A stretch of 44,806 nt of DNA, taken from the NCBI GenBank assembly GCA_026400645.1, contig JAPLOP010000001.1:15097-59902 (forward strand). The letters are read 5' to 3'. Position numbers and translations under genes: made by a program. Below the pieces are notes generated by a model. The model was not told where the DNA came from and searched no databases. It was given only the letters and a program-made list of their open reading frames with translations. The DNA comes from Alphaproteobacteria bacterium (GTDB taxonomy: Bacteria > Pseudomonadota > Alphaproteobacteria > Paracaedibacterales > CAIULA01). Shown here in pieces: positions 26,227 to 35,636 of the stretch (positions are counted from its first letter, which is position 1; each line of letters starts with the position of its first letter).

Positions 26227-26853
26227 TTAGCGGGCTTGATCGACCGCAGCGTTTGGGCTCACCATGGATATCTCACCATTTTCCTGTATCAAAAGACCAC
26301 CGGGCAAGCAAACGGGCCATTCAAAATCATCAGAAAGCGGATTAATATTAAACTGCGCCCTGATAATATCAAAAGCTTTAAAAAGCCGATCATTCTGTGC
26401 TCGCCGGCACTCAATCAATCTTGCGTATACATCGTTCGGGTTTTTTCGACTGTATTCAGAAAACGCACGCATCGGTGGGCATGGCAAGAAACAAGGATCA
26501 ACGGATTCCATATCTTCCGCCCTCAAATCATTCATATCTTTTATAAAATTAATAGCGCTCGGATTTGCTGTCGCGGCCCTCTGTTTTGCAAAAGAAACAA
26601 TTTCATCCGCATGGTGCACAGCAAACTCGCGAATTGGCCCGACCATCTCCTTTTCTGCCACCTCAAGGCGAACTCTTTCTCGCAATGAATTTTGGATTTT
26701 CACGATAGAGGACTGCTGGACTGACCCAAGGATTCTTGGGGACTGCATATCGCATTGATTGGATTCAGCATATTGATCAAACTCAGAACCGATAACACTG
26801 ACGTTGCTTAATGCAACAAACGCAATAGCACCTAAAAATATAGAGTTGAGCAT
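26227..26853 (-). CDS. Exported protein of unknown function, CtrA-box promoter
   Basis: A 208-residue product with a signal peptide at residues 1-22 (MLNSIFLGAIAFVALSNVSVIG). The mature part is mainly helical with five cysteines (NQCDMQ, DPCFLPCPP, IECRRAQ, WPVCLPGG) and no recognised domain. The start has an AAGGAAAAA ribosome binding site nearly identical to that of the six-cysteine gene at 9872, and a TTAA-N7-TTAA site 67 nt upstream. It lies alone between tRNA-Ser and nfuA. Function unknown; grouping with the other exported genes rests on the shared promoter architecture and signal peptide. Confidence 0.7.
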   Translation of the reverse strand: MLNSIFLGAIAFVALSNVSVIGSEFDQYAESNQCDMQSPRILGSVQQSSIVKIQNSLRERVRLEVAEKEMVGPIREFAVHHADEIVSFAKQRAATANPSAINFIKDMNDLRAEDMESVDPCFLPCPPMRAFSEYSRKNPNDVYARLIECRRAQNDRLFKAFDIIRAQFNINPLSDDFEWPVCLPGGLLIQENGEISMVSPNAAVDQAR

Positions 26854-26895
26854 GAATTTTTCCTTAAACTAATCGCAACTGACACGCGAAGTGTT

Positions 26896-26934
26896 ACTAT
26901 TTTTTATACAATAAAATTGTTAATTTTTTATTAA
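26896..26934 (-). promoter_or_regulatory. CtrA-box promoter of the exported protein gene at 26227-26853
   Basis: The minus strand reads TTAATAAAAAATTAAC at 26934-26919, a full TTAA-N7-TTAAC site. Candidate -10 sequences follow in the TGTATAAAAAATAGT stretch; AATAGT with 16-nt spacing matches the geometry of the others, although TATAAA is nearer consensus. The region is very AT-rich, so a chance match is somewhat more likely here. Confidence 0.5.
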
Positions 26935-27104
26935 TGCGTACCACCAGGCACAAAAACTGGACAAAAACTTCAATCCCCTCATTTTTCAAAATTTTTTTTG
27001 CTCAAGTACAGATTATCAATTATTATGCTTGACTGAAAAAACATAGTAAAGAATTTGCCCTATTCGGCGCAATTAACTTTGCGATTGTAAAAAAAATGCT
27101 AAAT

Positions 27105-27132
27105 TTGACAAACACTCATAAAGTGGTATATG
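27105..27132 (+). promoter_or_regulatory. Sigma-70-type promoter of nfuA
   Basis: TTGACA at 27105-27110 and TATATG at 27127-27132 are separated by 16 nt. An ideal ribosome binding site AGGAGG follows at 27154-27159, then the TTG start at 27167. The position fits transcription of the nfuA-transglycosylase-nitroreductase-cvpA run. Confidence 0.6.
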
Positions 27133-27166
27133 GTGGTTTTGTTAGTTTTTTTTAGGAGGAAAATTT

Positions 27167-27736
27167 TTGTTTATCCAGACCGAAGAAACACCAAACCCAA
27201 ACAGCCTTAAGTTTATTCCGGGCAGGGAGGTTTTGGGAAATCGCGACACCGTTTTCTTTTTGAAAACAGATTCGTGTGATCATTCGCCCTTTGTCAGAAA
27301 ACTTTTCGGCATTGACGGGATCGACAGTATTTTGCTGGGGCAAGATTTTATCACTATCAGCAAGAATCCCGATAAGGATTGGTATGATTTAAAGCCAGCC
27401 ATACTGGGAACGATGCTCGAGCTATTTGTTAATAATCTTGATATCATCATCGACAAGAAACCAACCGAAACGATAGATGGGTCCGCCCCCGAAGAAGATT
27501 CTATCATCCAACAAATCCAAGAATTATTAGAAACGCGCGTCCGTCCAGCCGTGGCGCAGGATGGTGGGGATATCGTATTTGATTCCTTTAAGGACGGTAT
27601 CGTTTATGTAAAAATGCAAGGGGCCTGCTCAGGATGCCCAAGCTCAACAGCAACATTAAAAGCCGGGATAGAAAACATGCTTCGTTACTATATCCCAGAA
27701 GTTATGGAGGTACAGCAAGTTGATTATTCAAAATAA
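27167..27736 (+). CDS. nfuA: NfuA/NifU-type Fe-S cluster carrier
   Basis: A cytosolic protein that carries a [4Fe-4S] cluster to target enzymes. Its 189 residues contain an N-terminal Nfu_N domain (FIQTEETPNPNSLKFIPG) and a C-terminal NifU domain with the cluster ligands C154 and C157 in GACSGCPSSTATLKAGIENML. The start is TTG, preceded by a perfect AGGAGG. This is the alphaproteobacterial/mitochondrial (NFU1-like) architecture, not the E. coli one. The downstream gene begins within its last codons. Confidence 0.92.
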   Translation: MFIQTEETPNPNSLKFIPGREVLGNRDTVFFLKTDSCDHSPFVRKLFGIDGIDSILLGQDFITISKNPDKDWYDLKPAILGTMLELFVNNLDIIIDKKPTETIDGSAPEEDSIIQQIQELLETRVRPAVAQDGGDIVFDSFKDGIVYVKMQGACSGCPSSTATLKAGIENMLRYYIPEVMEVQQVDYSK

Positions 27737-28538
27737 TACAAAGACCAAGGACAAAGCTGTTTGTCGTTTTCTTGTTGGTTTTTTGCTATGTCTGCCGGTC
27801 CTGACGTCTCAATCGTTTGGGGCTGTTCGTTCAATACCGAGGATCAAGACAGGCCCTAAACTGGGGGCACAAAAAAGCTGCCATCTTAGCGCCGCGGAGC
27901 CATCTCTTCGTACTTCTACAAATTGTCAGGCCATTATCGAACACTTCGAAAAACAATATGGCATACCCGACAAGCTTTTAACCGCGATTGCTTCTGTGGA
28001 ATCAAAAAAATCCCCTTGGGCCGTTAATGCCCAATGCCGATCTCATTTTTTCTCGAAAAAAGAAGACGCCGTCAGCCATATAAAGAAATTGCAATCACAG
28101 GGCGTGAAAAATATCAATGTGGGATGTATGCAAATTAATTTGCCCTCGCATGGGAAAAAGTTCAAATCGATTGATGAGGCTGTAACGCCATTTCAGAATA
28201 TATCCTATGCGGCCAAGCTGGTTCGTCACCTGTACGACCACCATGGTTCCTGGGAAAAAGCTGTGAAATATTATCATTCTGACTCCCCCCATCATAATGT
28301 TTCTTACAAAAAACGTGTTTTTTCTGTGTGGGAAAAACATAAACAGAGATCAGCTGCCCCTTTGCCAGCGGCCGCTTCTTCTCATCAGGCACCGGGTCAG
28401 ACTTTTTTTAGTGTAGAACCACTGGTCACACAAGCAGCAAACAATACCCCTGTATGCGCAGTTAAAAAAAATAAATTTATACGCGTTGCCTTTGGCCCTG
28501 GTGCTGGCATGAGCAAAATTCATCCAACAAAAGGGTAG
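27720..28538 (+). CDS. Lytic transglycosylase (SLT domain)
   Basis: A 272-residue periplasmic enzyme that would cleave peptidoglycan glycan strands. A signal peptide covers about residues 12-35 (AVCRFLVGFLLCLPVLTSQSFG). The SLT domain runs from about residue 68 (IEHFEKQYGIPDKLLTAIASVESKKSPWAVN); the glutamate of VESKKSPWAVN is the expected catalytic acid. It continues with VGCMQINLPSH and the C-terminal YHS motif in AVKYYHSD. The start is TTG at 27720, overlapping nfuA by 17 nt, with GGAGG 9 nt before it inside nfuA. The tail after residue 215 is low-complexity. Confidence 0.85.
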   Translation: MIIQNNTKTKDKAVCRFLVGFLLCLPVLTSQSFGAVRSIPRIKTGPKLGAQKSCHLSAAEPSLRTSTNCQAIIEHFEKQYGIPDKLLTAIASVESKKSPWAVNAQCRSHFFSKKEDAVSHIKKLQSQGVKNINVGCMQINLPSHGKKFKSIDEAVTPFQNISYAAKLVRHLYDHHGSWEKAVKYYHSDSPHHNVSYKKRVFSVWEKHKQRSAAPLPAAASSHQAPGQTFFSVEPLVTQAANNTPVCAVKKNKFIRVAFGPGAGMSKIHPTKG

Positions 28539-28541
28539 ACC

Positions 28542-29132
28542 GTGACTGATTTTTCAAACGAACATACCCTTAGGCAAATTTTTATTGATGGGCGGACCCA
28601 TTATCATTGGCAATCAAAGGGGGTTTCTGATGAGCTTTTGGTAAACATTTATGACCTCATGAAGTTCGGTTCAACCAGTGCGAATTGCTGCCCGCTCCGG
28701 ATTATTTTTGTTAAATCGCAAGAGGCGAAAGAAAAACTAACACCCTGCTTGGCAGCGGGCAACATTGAAAAAACCATTACAGCTCCCGTTACAGCTATAT
28801 TTGGGCATGATATGGAATTTTACAAAAAGTTACCAAAACTTTTCCCCCCAGTGGATGCGCAGGCTTGGTTTGTGGGCAACAATGATCTGATTTATGCGAC
28901 AGCGTTTCGTAATGCTGTTTTGCAAGCCGCTTATTTTATGATGGCAGCCAGGGGCCTTGGGCTTGATTGCGGGCCTTTGTCTGGATTCGATCACCAGAAA
29001 ATTGACGATACTTTCTTTCGGGGAACGTCCATTCGTTCCAATTTCTTATGTAACCTCGGATACGGACAAACAGAAAAACTTTTACCACGCCTTCCAAAGC
29101 TAGACTTTGACGAGGCCTGCTCAATCCTCTAA
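28542..29132 (+). CDS. RutE/HadB-like nitroreductase family protein
   Basis: A 196-residue FMN-dependent oxidoreductase, matching E. coli RutE in length and along its sequence (LMKFGSTSANCCPLRIIFV, TAPVTAIFGHDMEFYKKLPKLFP, TAFRNAVLQAAYFMMAARGLGLDCGPLSGFD, LPRLPKLDFDEACSIL). RutE reduces malonic semialdehyde in pyrimidine breakdown. No other rut gene is here, so the physiological substrate may differ. The start is GTG at 28542, three bases after the transglycosylase stop. Confidence 0.88.
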   Translation: MTDFSNEHTLRQIFIDGRTHYHWQSKGVSDELLVNIYDLMKFGSTSANCCPLRIIFVKSQEAKEKLTPCLAAGNIEKTITAPVTAIFGHDMEFYKKLPKLFPPVDAQAWFVGNNDLIYATAFRNAVLQAAYFMMAARGLGLDCGPLSGFDHQKIDDTFFRGTSIRSNFLCNLGYGQTEKLLPRLPKLDFDEACSIL

Positions 29133-29152
29133 ATATAAAGGCGGCCAAATTT

Positions 29153-29968
29153 GTGAATGCAATCGATATTGGTATTGTTGTTATTGTATTGGTGTCCTCT
29201 CTTTTTGGTGCATCCAAGGGAATCACCCGGGAGTTTTTTGGCCTAATTTCCTGGGGGGGATCGGGGACAGGAACCTATTTATTGTTCCCGTTTGCTCGAC
29301 AGATTGCACGCCAGCAAATCACCAATCAACTTGTCGCCGATGGCGCGGCGGTGCTGATTCTTTTCGTTGTATTTCTTATTCTTTTTAGCTTAATCAGCCA
29401 TTTTTTCTCGAGCATGGTTCGAAACAGTGCCCTTGGCGGAATTGACCGGTCTCTTGGGTTTGGTTTTGGCATTGTTCGGGGCGTTGCACTTGCGTGCATT
29501 TTGGAATTACTGATGGGATGTTTTGTGCCCCGGGCAGATCAGCCAGAGCTTGTCAAAAGCAGTCGATTTTCATCCTTATTATACCAAGGAAGCGATGCTT
29601 TGTTTCAGATAATGCCCAATTATGTTCAGGAATTTATCCTCCAACAAAAGGATAAAAACAGTAATGAACAAAAAGAATCACCAGCAGAAGCAGCCCTAAG
29701 CAAGGTCACCGACAAAGCTATCCTGGCACTGATTCAGGAACCAGTGGGGAAAACGGTCGAAACATTGCCCCTTGCCCTGCCCTCGCCTCAGCATCCCTCC
29801 TCCAAGGTAAAAACGAGAGAGGAAAAAATTGTTGATACACAAAAGGCAGCAGAGGATTTAGCCAACCTAAAACCAAAGGGTATTGACAATCCCAACCCAA
29901 CCACGACATATTCAAAGAAGCAAAAACAGGAGATGGATCGTCTCCTCCAACAGGAAGAAATTGATTAA
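29153..29968 (+). CDS. cvpA: CvpA family membrane protein
   Basis: An inner-membrane protein of the colicin V production family. Of its 271 residues, about 1-130 hold four hydrophobic segments in the CvpA pattern (AIDIGIVVIVLVSSLFGASKGITREFFGLISW, then NSALGGIDRSLGFGFGIVRG). The C-terminal half is a hydrophilic, lysine/proline-rich extension (ESPAEAALSKVTDKAILALI and on), as in other alphaproteobacterial CvpA proteins. The start is GTG at 29153. It ends the co-directional run that begins with nfuA. Confidence 0.85.
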   Translation: MNAIDIGIVVIVLVSSLFGASKGITREFFGLISWGGSGTGTYLLFPFARQIARQQITNQLVADGAAVLILFVVFLILFSLISHFFSSMVRNSALGGIDRSLGFGFGIVRGVALACILELLMGCFVPRADQPELVKSSRFSSLLYQGSDALFQIMPNYVQEFILQQKDKNSNEQKESPAEAALSKVTDKAILALIQEPVGKTVETLPLALPSPQHPSSKVKTREEKIVDTQKAAEDLANLKPKGIDNPNPTTTYSKKQKQEMDRLLQQEEID

Positions 29969-30049
29969 GATCTTAAAGTGTGAGAGACTGAGCTACAGTT
30001 TAGAAAAAAATATGATAAACTTAATTAAAAATAAATCGTGGAGAGAAAA

Positions 30050-30658
30050 ATGAAAATTTTAACAAAAGGATCCTTGGTGTTTGGTTTGGCAATGATAGCC
30101 AGCCAGGTATCGGCTACTGTTACAGAAAGCTCAATCATTAGCAAGGCCAATGACAGACTAGAAACCGCCGGAAACCTTATTGCTGACTCTGGCACCACCA
30201 GTGCATTTTCTATGTTACGTGGAAATTTTCCAGACAAGGACACTGAGGGGGCCCCCGATTGTGCAGCCGGAACAGCAGATTCAGGCGAAGGCATGGCTTG
30301 TATCGAAAACAATATCGTAAAGGTAGCCTCCGTTGGGACGCCTGCCCTTGGTCAATCTGTGGCAGGGCAAAAATGGTTTACAACAGCCATTAAGGAACTA
30401 GAGAAAAAACGCACAGGAACAGATGCTGAAAAAGTTGTTTTCTCCCTCAAGGATAAATCAGGCAAAGTATTTACCTATGTAGTCTGGGGAAAAAACGCAC
30501 TTTTGGGCGACAGAAAAAATAATCAACCCGATCCAGAAAAGTTCATGTGTTTTATCAGGTTTGATAATGCAAAAGGCAAAGAGTCTATAAACCTAATCGG
30601 TGATGAGGCTGCAAAACCAGCCGAACAACAACCTCAAGGAAAGAAAAAAACCAAGTAA
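30050..30658 (+). CDS. Exported protein of unknown function
   Basis: A 202-residue product with a signal peptide (MKILTKGSLVFGLAMIASQVSA, cleavage after residue 22). The middle has glycine/aspartate-rich stretches and three cysteines (APDCAAGTADSGEGMACIE and KFMCFIRF). The tail is lysine/glutamine-rich (AEQQPQGKKKTK). No family is recognised. The ATG at 30050 follows GGAGAG; a GTG 12 nt upstream is less suitable. It carries its own terminator. A partial CtrA-like sequence upstream (TTAATTAAAAATAAA) fails at one half, so I do not group it with the other exported genes. Confidence 0.65.
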   Translation: MKILTKGSLVFGLAMIASQVSATVTESSIISKANDRLETAGNLIADSGTTSAFSMLRGNFPDKDTEGAPDCAAGTADSGEGMACIENNIVKVASVGTPALGQSVAGQKWFTTAIKELEKKRTGTDAEKVVFSLKDKSGKVFTYVVWGKNALLGDRKNNQPDPEKFMCFIRFDNAKGKESINLIGDEAAKPAEQQPQGKKKTK

Positions 30659-30690
30659 TTGATTGATTAATCAACGCGTGCGTTTTAAAA

Positions 30691-30726
30691 CCTCGGCCGC
30701 CCACAAGGGTAGCCGGGGTTTTTTTA
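30691..30726 (+). terminator. Rho-independent terminator of the exported protein gene
   Basis: The stem CCTCGGC/GCCGGGG (one G:U pair) around a 14-nt loop is followed directly by seven T residues. It lies 33 nt after the stop codon at 30658. Confidence 0.85.
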
Positions 30727-30873
30727 TGCACAAAAGAAAAGACTCGCATAAAATCTTAAAGGGTATATACTGACCCCAAATTCAGCCTAATCATTCTTAG
30801 GCAATTTAATCGTTTAGTATTTATGTTAAATTTTACCAATTTTTTAGTAAAACAAGAGTAACAGGGGTATAAA

Positions 30874-32280
30874 ATGAAAAAGCATCCGAACATGCCAGAT
30901 TCCAAAATCCTGTCCCATAAAAGGATGAATCGCTACAAAGAACTCGGCCTTTCGGCGCCCCAAATTGCGGAAAAAGAAAAACAACGATGCCTAAGGCTGA
31001 TTTTAATTGGAAATTTTCTTGAGTATTATGATCTCAGCTTGTTTATTTCCCTTCTTTTTGTTTTAAACCCAATTTTTCTACCAGAGGGAAACGAGTCTGT
31101 TGCAATCCTGGGAAAAGTGTTTATGTTTTGTGCGGCCTATTTCATGCGGCCAGTTGGTGCTCTATTTTGGGGATGGATCGGGGACCGTTACGGACGCGTT
31201 CATGTATTGACAAACACAATGATTTTGATGGGTATTGCATCAATGGCCATTACAGCAATCCCATCCTATCAGTCGATCGGTATTTGGTCGTCGATCTTGG
31301 TTATTCTTTGTCGGTTTCTTCAGGGATTCGCGGCCGGCGGGGAGGTTCAAGCAGCCTTCATTTATTTTGCCGAGTCATCAACAATACCCAAGGCCTATTT
31401 TAGGGACGGTTTAATCTCATCAACCACCTGCATTGGCTTCCTTTTTGCCTCTCTTGCTTCATCGGTATGTCTTTATTTTTTCCCTGAAAAAGGATGGATG
31501 ATCCCCTTCTGGCTCGGAAGTTGTCTTGCTTTCTTTGGAACATGGGCACGCCAAACACTTAAAGAAACGCCAGAATTCATTGCCGCTATACATTTAACGC
31601 CGGCCTCTAAAAAAGAAAAAATAGTTGTAGAAAACGTTTGGCAGCTTCGATTCATTCTATCCACCCTGTATACCCTTGTTGCTGCGGCGTCCGTTTTTGC
31701 TTTTAGTTATTGTCCAGAACAACTTTCAAAAATGGGATATTCTCCTTCTTTTATTACCGCGCAAAGCGCTGTTGTTTCAGCATTTTTTATTTTCACAGAT
31801 ATTCTTTGGGGGTATATAGCTTATAAAACGAACAAACCATTCACGCTTTTTAAGGCAAAGTCGATCGTTCTTCCTATCATCCTTCTTTTAGTCATATTTT
31901 TCCCACTACCCCAGAGCTTTTTGCTCATTGCCTTTCTTCAACTTTCAACATGCTTTGCAAGTGGTCCCGTTCCGCTAACTCCACTTTTTATCAAGGCCAT
32001 CCCCGTAACACAACGTTGCAGAACGATGATGTTGGTGTGGTCCCTTACAAAGGCTATCATGTACTTTATTACATCTTATTTAACGTTTTGGTTGAGTGCG
32101 CGCTATGGCAAAGATTCTGTTTTGTGGCTAATTTTCTTCTTCTCATTATTGTACGTTTACGGTTCTTTCAGAACGGAAAGACTGCTAACGCGCGTCGTCG
32201 ATGAATTAACCAAAAAATCCAAGAAAACGCCGAATCCAGAATCCAAAGAGAAATCGGATATCTTAACAGAAGCGTCATGA
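30874..32280 (+). CDS. MHS-family MFS transporter (ProP-like)
   Basis: A 468-residue, 12-helix proton symporter of the metabolite:H+ symporter family. Family signs are IGNFLEYYDLSLFISL at the first helix, YFMRPVGALFWGWIGDRYGRVHVLT (loop 2-3 motif) and ILCRFLQGFAAGGEVQAAFIYFAE. ProP-like carriers take up osmolytes, and many paralogues are typical of Rickettsiales and related bacteria; the actual substrate is unknown. A cytoplasmic N-terminal extension of about 45 residues precedes the first helix, and a charged C-terminal tail follows the last. It begins 147 nt after the preceding terminator. Confidence 0.85.
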   Translation: MKKHPNMPDSKILSHKRMNRYKELGLSAPQIAEKEKQRCLRLILIGNFLEYYDLSLFISLLFVLNPIFLPEGNESVAILGKVFMFCAAYFMRPVGALFWGWIGDRYGRVHVLTNTMILMGIASMAITAIPSYQSIGIWSSILVILCRFLQGFAAGGEVQAAFIYFAESSTIPKAYFRDGLISSTTCIGFLFASLASSVCLYFFPEKGWMIPFWLGSCLAFFGTWARQTLKETPEFIAAIHLTPASKKEKIVVENVWQLRFILSTLYTLVAAASVFAFSYCPEQLSKMGYSPSFITAQSAVVSAFFIFTDILWGYIAYKTNKPFTLFKAKSIVLPIILLLVIFFPLPQSFLLIAFLQLSTCFASGPVPLTPLFIKAIPVTQRCRTMMLVWSLTKAIMYFITSYLTFWLSARYGKDSVLWLIFFFSLLYVYGSFRTERLLTRVVDELTKKSKKTPNPESKEKSDILTEAS

Positions 32281-32385
32281 ATGACTCTATTCTCTTGCTT
32301 CTTTTGGGATCTGGCCTTACCTTTATGGCGTCAACAAAAGCACCACCAATACCAGTAGCCGCTAAAGTAAAATACAATAGGAAAA

Positions 32386-35262
32386 ATGACTCTTCATCAA
32401 ATCAGCATCCGCGGGGCGCGGGAACACAATTTGAAAAATATCAATGTGGATATTCCACGCGATAAACTTGTGGTCGTCACAGGGTTAAGCGGGTCAGGGA
32501 AATCATCCCTGGCGTTCGATACCATCTATGCCGAGGGACAGCGGCGATACGTGGAAAGCTTGTCGGCTTATGCGCGTCAATTCCTTCAGCTGATGCAAAA
32601 ACCGGATGTGGATTCGATCGAGGGATTAAGCCCCGCGATTTCCATTGAACAGAAAACAACGTCCAAAAACCCCCGATCAACTGTCGGCACCGTAACAGAG
32701 CTGTATGATTATTTACGTCTTTTGTTTGCCCGAATTGGCGTTCCGCATTCCCCAAAAACAGGCCTGCCGATAGAGGCCCAAACCGTCAGCCAAATGGTGG
32801 ATCGAATTTTGGACATGCCAGTCGGGGCGCGCGTATTATTGCTGGCCCCCATAGTCCGAGGTCGAAAAGGCGAATACAAGCGCGAGCTCCAAGAAATCAA
32901 GAAAAAGGGATTTCAACGCGTCAAGATTGATGGAAAAATCTATGAACTGGACGAGGCGCCAGACCTCAGTAAAAACATAAAGCACGATATTGCTGTGGTC
33001 GTAGATCGCCTGGTTGTTCCCGAAATCAACGACCAAAGTGAATGGAAAATACGACTGGCGGATTCCCTAGAAACTGCGATCAAGCTGAGCGATGGTCTGA
33101 TATGGCTGGAGGACGCCGATACCGCCAAAATCACAACCTTTTCCGCCAAGTTCGCCTGCCCTGTTTCGGGATTTACCCTGGATGAGATAGAACCCCGCCT
33201 TTTTTCATTCAACAGCCCCCAAGGGGCCTGCCCGCGATGTGACGGATTGGGCGTGGAAATCGTTTTTGATTCAACCCTAATTGTTCCCAATTCATCGCTA
33301 AGCCTGCGTGAGGGCGCCATTGCCCCCTGGAGTGACGATTCACAACGAAGCCAAAGAAGCGCTTATACCCGTGAATATTATATCCAGGTCCTTGATTCCA
33401 TCATGCGGTACTATCAAAAATCATCAATGACCCCCTTTAATGAATTACCAGAAAAAATACAAAAAACGGTTCTTTATGGGTCGGGAACTGAAATCATCCC
33501 CATCACCTATAATGATGGCAGTCGAACGTATGTGACCCAAAAAGCATTCGAAGGGGTCATCCCGAATTTAAAACGACGTTGGCAGGAAACAGAAAGCGAT
33601 TGGGTTCGAGAAGCCCTGTCCCGTTTTCAAAATGAAAGTCCGTGCTCCACATGCAATGGGCAACGCCTAAAACCAGAGGCATTGTGCGTTAAAATCAACA
33701 ATACCAACATTGCAGACGTTTCTGATTTGTCCATTGCCAATGCCCTGGCGTGGTTTGACCATCTAACGTTAACCCCAAAACAACAAGAAATCGCATCCCG
33801 CATTCTAAAAGAAATCAACGATCGATTGAAATTTTTGGTGAATGTGGGATTGAATTACTTAACACTGTCCCGGTCGGCCGGAACCTTATCAGGCGGCGAA
33901 AGCCAGCGGATTCGCTTAGCATCCCAAATCGGATCGGGATTGACTGGTGTTTTATATGTGCTGGACGAACCATCCATTGGTCTCCATCAACGGGATAACG
34001 ATCGGTTATTGGGTACATTGAAACATTTGCGCGACTTGGGTAACACGGTCATTGTGGTTGAACATGACGAGGATGCCATTCGCACAGCCGATTATGTGAT
34101 CGATATGGGGCCGGCAGCCGGGGTCCATGGCGGGGAAATTATCGCCCAGGGAACGCCCCAGGAAATCATGGCAGCCCCAGAAAGCATCACTGGGCAATAT
34201 CTAACAGGAAAACGATTCATCCCGATTCCCGAAACGCGTCGATCAAGTCGCGATGGGAAATGCCTGCAGCTGATTGGGGCAACGGCAAATAATTTGAAAA
34301 ATGTGACGGTTGATTTTCCATTGGGCATAATGACATGCGTGACGGGCGTGTCTGGTGGGGGAAAATCATCGCTTGTTATTGAAACGCTTTATAAAGCCTT
34401 GGCCCGTATTTTTAGTAATAGCCGCGACCACCCAGGGGCACACAAAAAGCTGCATGGGGTTGAATATATCGACAAGGTTATCGACATTGATCAGTCCCCT
34501 ATTGGGCGAACGCCACGATCCAACCCCGCAACCTATATTGGATGCTTCACACCCATTCGCGAATGGTTCGCGGGCTTGCCCGAATCAAAAACCCGTGGAT
34601 ATGGCCCCGGGCGATTTTCATTTAACGTCAAGGGTGGCCGTTGCGAAGCCTGCCAGGGGGACGGCCTGATCAAAATTGAAATGCATTTCCTGCCCGATGT
34701 TTATGTCCAATGTGACCAATGTCATGGTAAGCGGTACAATCGTGAGACGCTGGATATTCATTTCAAGGGCAAAACGATTGCTGACGTTTTGGATATGACC
34801 GTGGATGAATCGGTTGAGTTTTTTGAATCGCATTCTCAGGTTCGGGAAAAACTTAAAAGCCTGCAACAGGTTGGGTTGGGGTATTTGCATGTGGGACAAC
34901 AAGCAACAACTTTGTCTGGCGGAGAAGCCCAGCGCGTTAAACTCGCCAAAGAACTGTCCCGTCGGGCCACAGGGCGCACCCTGTATATTTTGGATGAACC
35001 CACAACAGGATTGCATTTCGAGGATTTGCGCAAACTTTTAGAAGTTCTGCATGCCCTGACTGACCAGGGAAACACGATCATTGTGATCGAACACAACCTA
35101 GAAGTCATTAAAACTGCCGACTGGGTCATTGATATAGGACCAGAGGGTGGCGCCGGCGGCGGCCAAATCATGGGCGTTGGAACGCCAGAGGATATCGCCA
35201 AGATTCCCGGAAGTTACACCGGGCAGTACCTGGAGCCGTATTTGCGACGAAGAACCCTATAG
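32386..35262 (+). CDS. uvrA: Excinuclease ABC subunit A
   Basis: The damage-sensing ATPase of nucleotide excision repair. At 958 residues it is full length. It has two ABC modules with Walker [10 protein letters not shown] near the N-terminus and GVSGGGKSS at about residue 655, signatures LSGGESQRI and LSGGEAQRV, and zinc modules in CPVSG...[20 protein letters not shown] and CEACQGDG...[10 protein letters not shown]. The insertion domain is complete. AGGA lies just before the ATG. It ends where a decayed comM tail begins, convergent with the NB-ARC gene. Confidence 0.97.
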   Translation: MTLHQISIRGAREHNLKNINVDIPRDKLVVVTGLSGSGKSSLAFDTIYAEGQRRYVESLSAYARQFLQLMQKPDVDSIEGLSPAISIEQKTTSKNPRSTVGTVTELYDYLRLLFARIGVPHSPKTGLPIEAQTVSQMVDRILDMPVGARVLLLAPIVRGRKGEYKRELQEIKKKGFQRVKIDGKIYELDEAPDLSKNIKHDIAVVVDRLVVPEINDQSEWKIRLADSLETAIKLSDGLIWLEDADTAKITTFSAKFACPVSGFTLDEIEPRLFSFNSPQGACPRCDGLGVEIVFDSTLIVPNSSLSLREGAIAPWSDDSQRSQRSAYTREYYIQVLDSIMRYYQKSSMTPFNELPEKIQKTVLYGSGTEIIPITYNDGSRTYVTQKAFEGVIPNLKRRWQETESDWVREALSRFQNESPCSTCNGQRLKPEALCVKINNTNIADVSDLSIANALAWFDHLTLTPKQQEIASRILKEINDRLKFLVNVGLNYLTLSRSAGTLSGGESQRIRLASQIGSGLTGVLYVLDEPSIGLHQRDNDRLLGTLKHLRDLGNTVIVVEHDEDAIRTADYVIDMGPAAGVHGGEIIAQGTPQEIMAAPESITGQYLTGKRFIPIPETRRSSRDGKCLQLIGATANNLKNVTVDFPLGIMTCVTGVSGGGKSSLVIETLYKALARIFSNSRDHPGAHKKLHGVEYIDKVIDIDQSPIGRTPRSNPATYIGCFTPIREWFAGLPESKTRGYGPGRFSFNVKGGRCEACQGDGLIKIEMHFLPDVYVQCDQCHGKRYNRETLDIHFKGKTIADVLDMTVDESVEFFESHSQVREKLKSLQQVGLGYLHVGQQATTLSGGEAQRVKLAKELSRRATGRTLYILDEPTTGLHFEDLRKLLEVLHALTDQGNTIIVIEHNLEVIKTADWVIDIGPEGGAGGGQIMGVGTPEDIAKIPGSYTGQYLEPYLRRRTL

Positions 35263-35263
35263 G

Positions 35264-35597
35264 GAAAGACTCTGACGGCACCAAAGGGCCTCCGCAATGT
35301 GATGGCAGCAAACGGTTGGAGTTTCGTCAATATCAGAGTAATTAACCTCAGCTCGACGTAAGAAAAACCGGAAATGTCCAAATTATCCAGGACAACCCTG
35401 GATTGCTTCATCTCTTACGTTCCTCGCAACGACGTCTTTGCGCGGAGGGCGAAGCCCGACAAAGCAATCCAGACCTTAAAACACCAGTCTTGATAAGGCT
35501 TCTTGGGGATTCTTACGTCGAACTGGGGGTTAATTATCCTTGAAAAACCCTGTGCATACGTCGATATCCACGGGCAGATAAGCGCATTTTATCGATC
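35264..35597 (-). pseudogene. Decayed duplicate of the comM 3' end
   Basis: Positions 35264-35314 match the last codons of comM (38359-38409) with about three differences (GAAAGACTCTGACGG at the start). Positions 35552-35597 match comM near 38458-38503 (CCACGGGCAGA and GCGCATTTTATCGATC). Between them a 200-bp palindromic element has inserted at 35338-35537. The fragment lacks the rest of comM and cannot function. Confidence 0.75.
35338..35537. mobile_element. MITE-like element inside the comM remnant
   Basis: The terminal inverted repeats are about 24 bp: TAATTAACCTCAGCTCGACG with TAAG at the left, and CTTACGTCGAACTGG with GGGTTAATTA at the right. The interior contains the CTGGATTGCTTC...AGCAATCCAG repeat (35397-35472). 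The ends resemble those of 20991-21193. It interrupts the comM remnant, so it arrived after the duplication. Confidence 0.65.
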
Positions 35598-35636
35598 ACT
35601 ACCGCCCCCCCAAAACGGGGCAATGGACCTGCTTGT

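Noticed and set aside
30010-30030. Partial CtrA-like site before the exported gene at 30050
   Set aside because: TTAATTAAAAATAAA matches only one TTAA half at the right spacing, and the region is AT-rich.
32277-32465. A 62-codon frame between the MHS carrier and uvrA, with ATGA overlap
   Set aside because: It runs into uvrA in another frame, has no clear signal peptide cleavage or family, and its second half reads like out-of-frame uvrA sequence.
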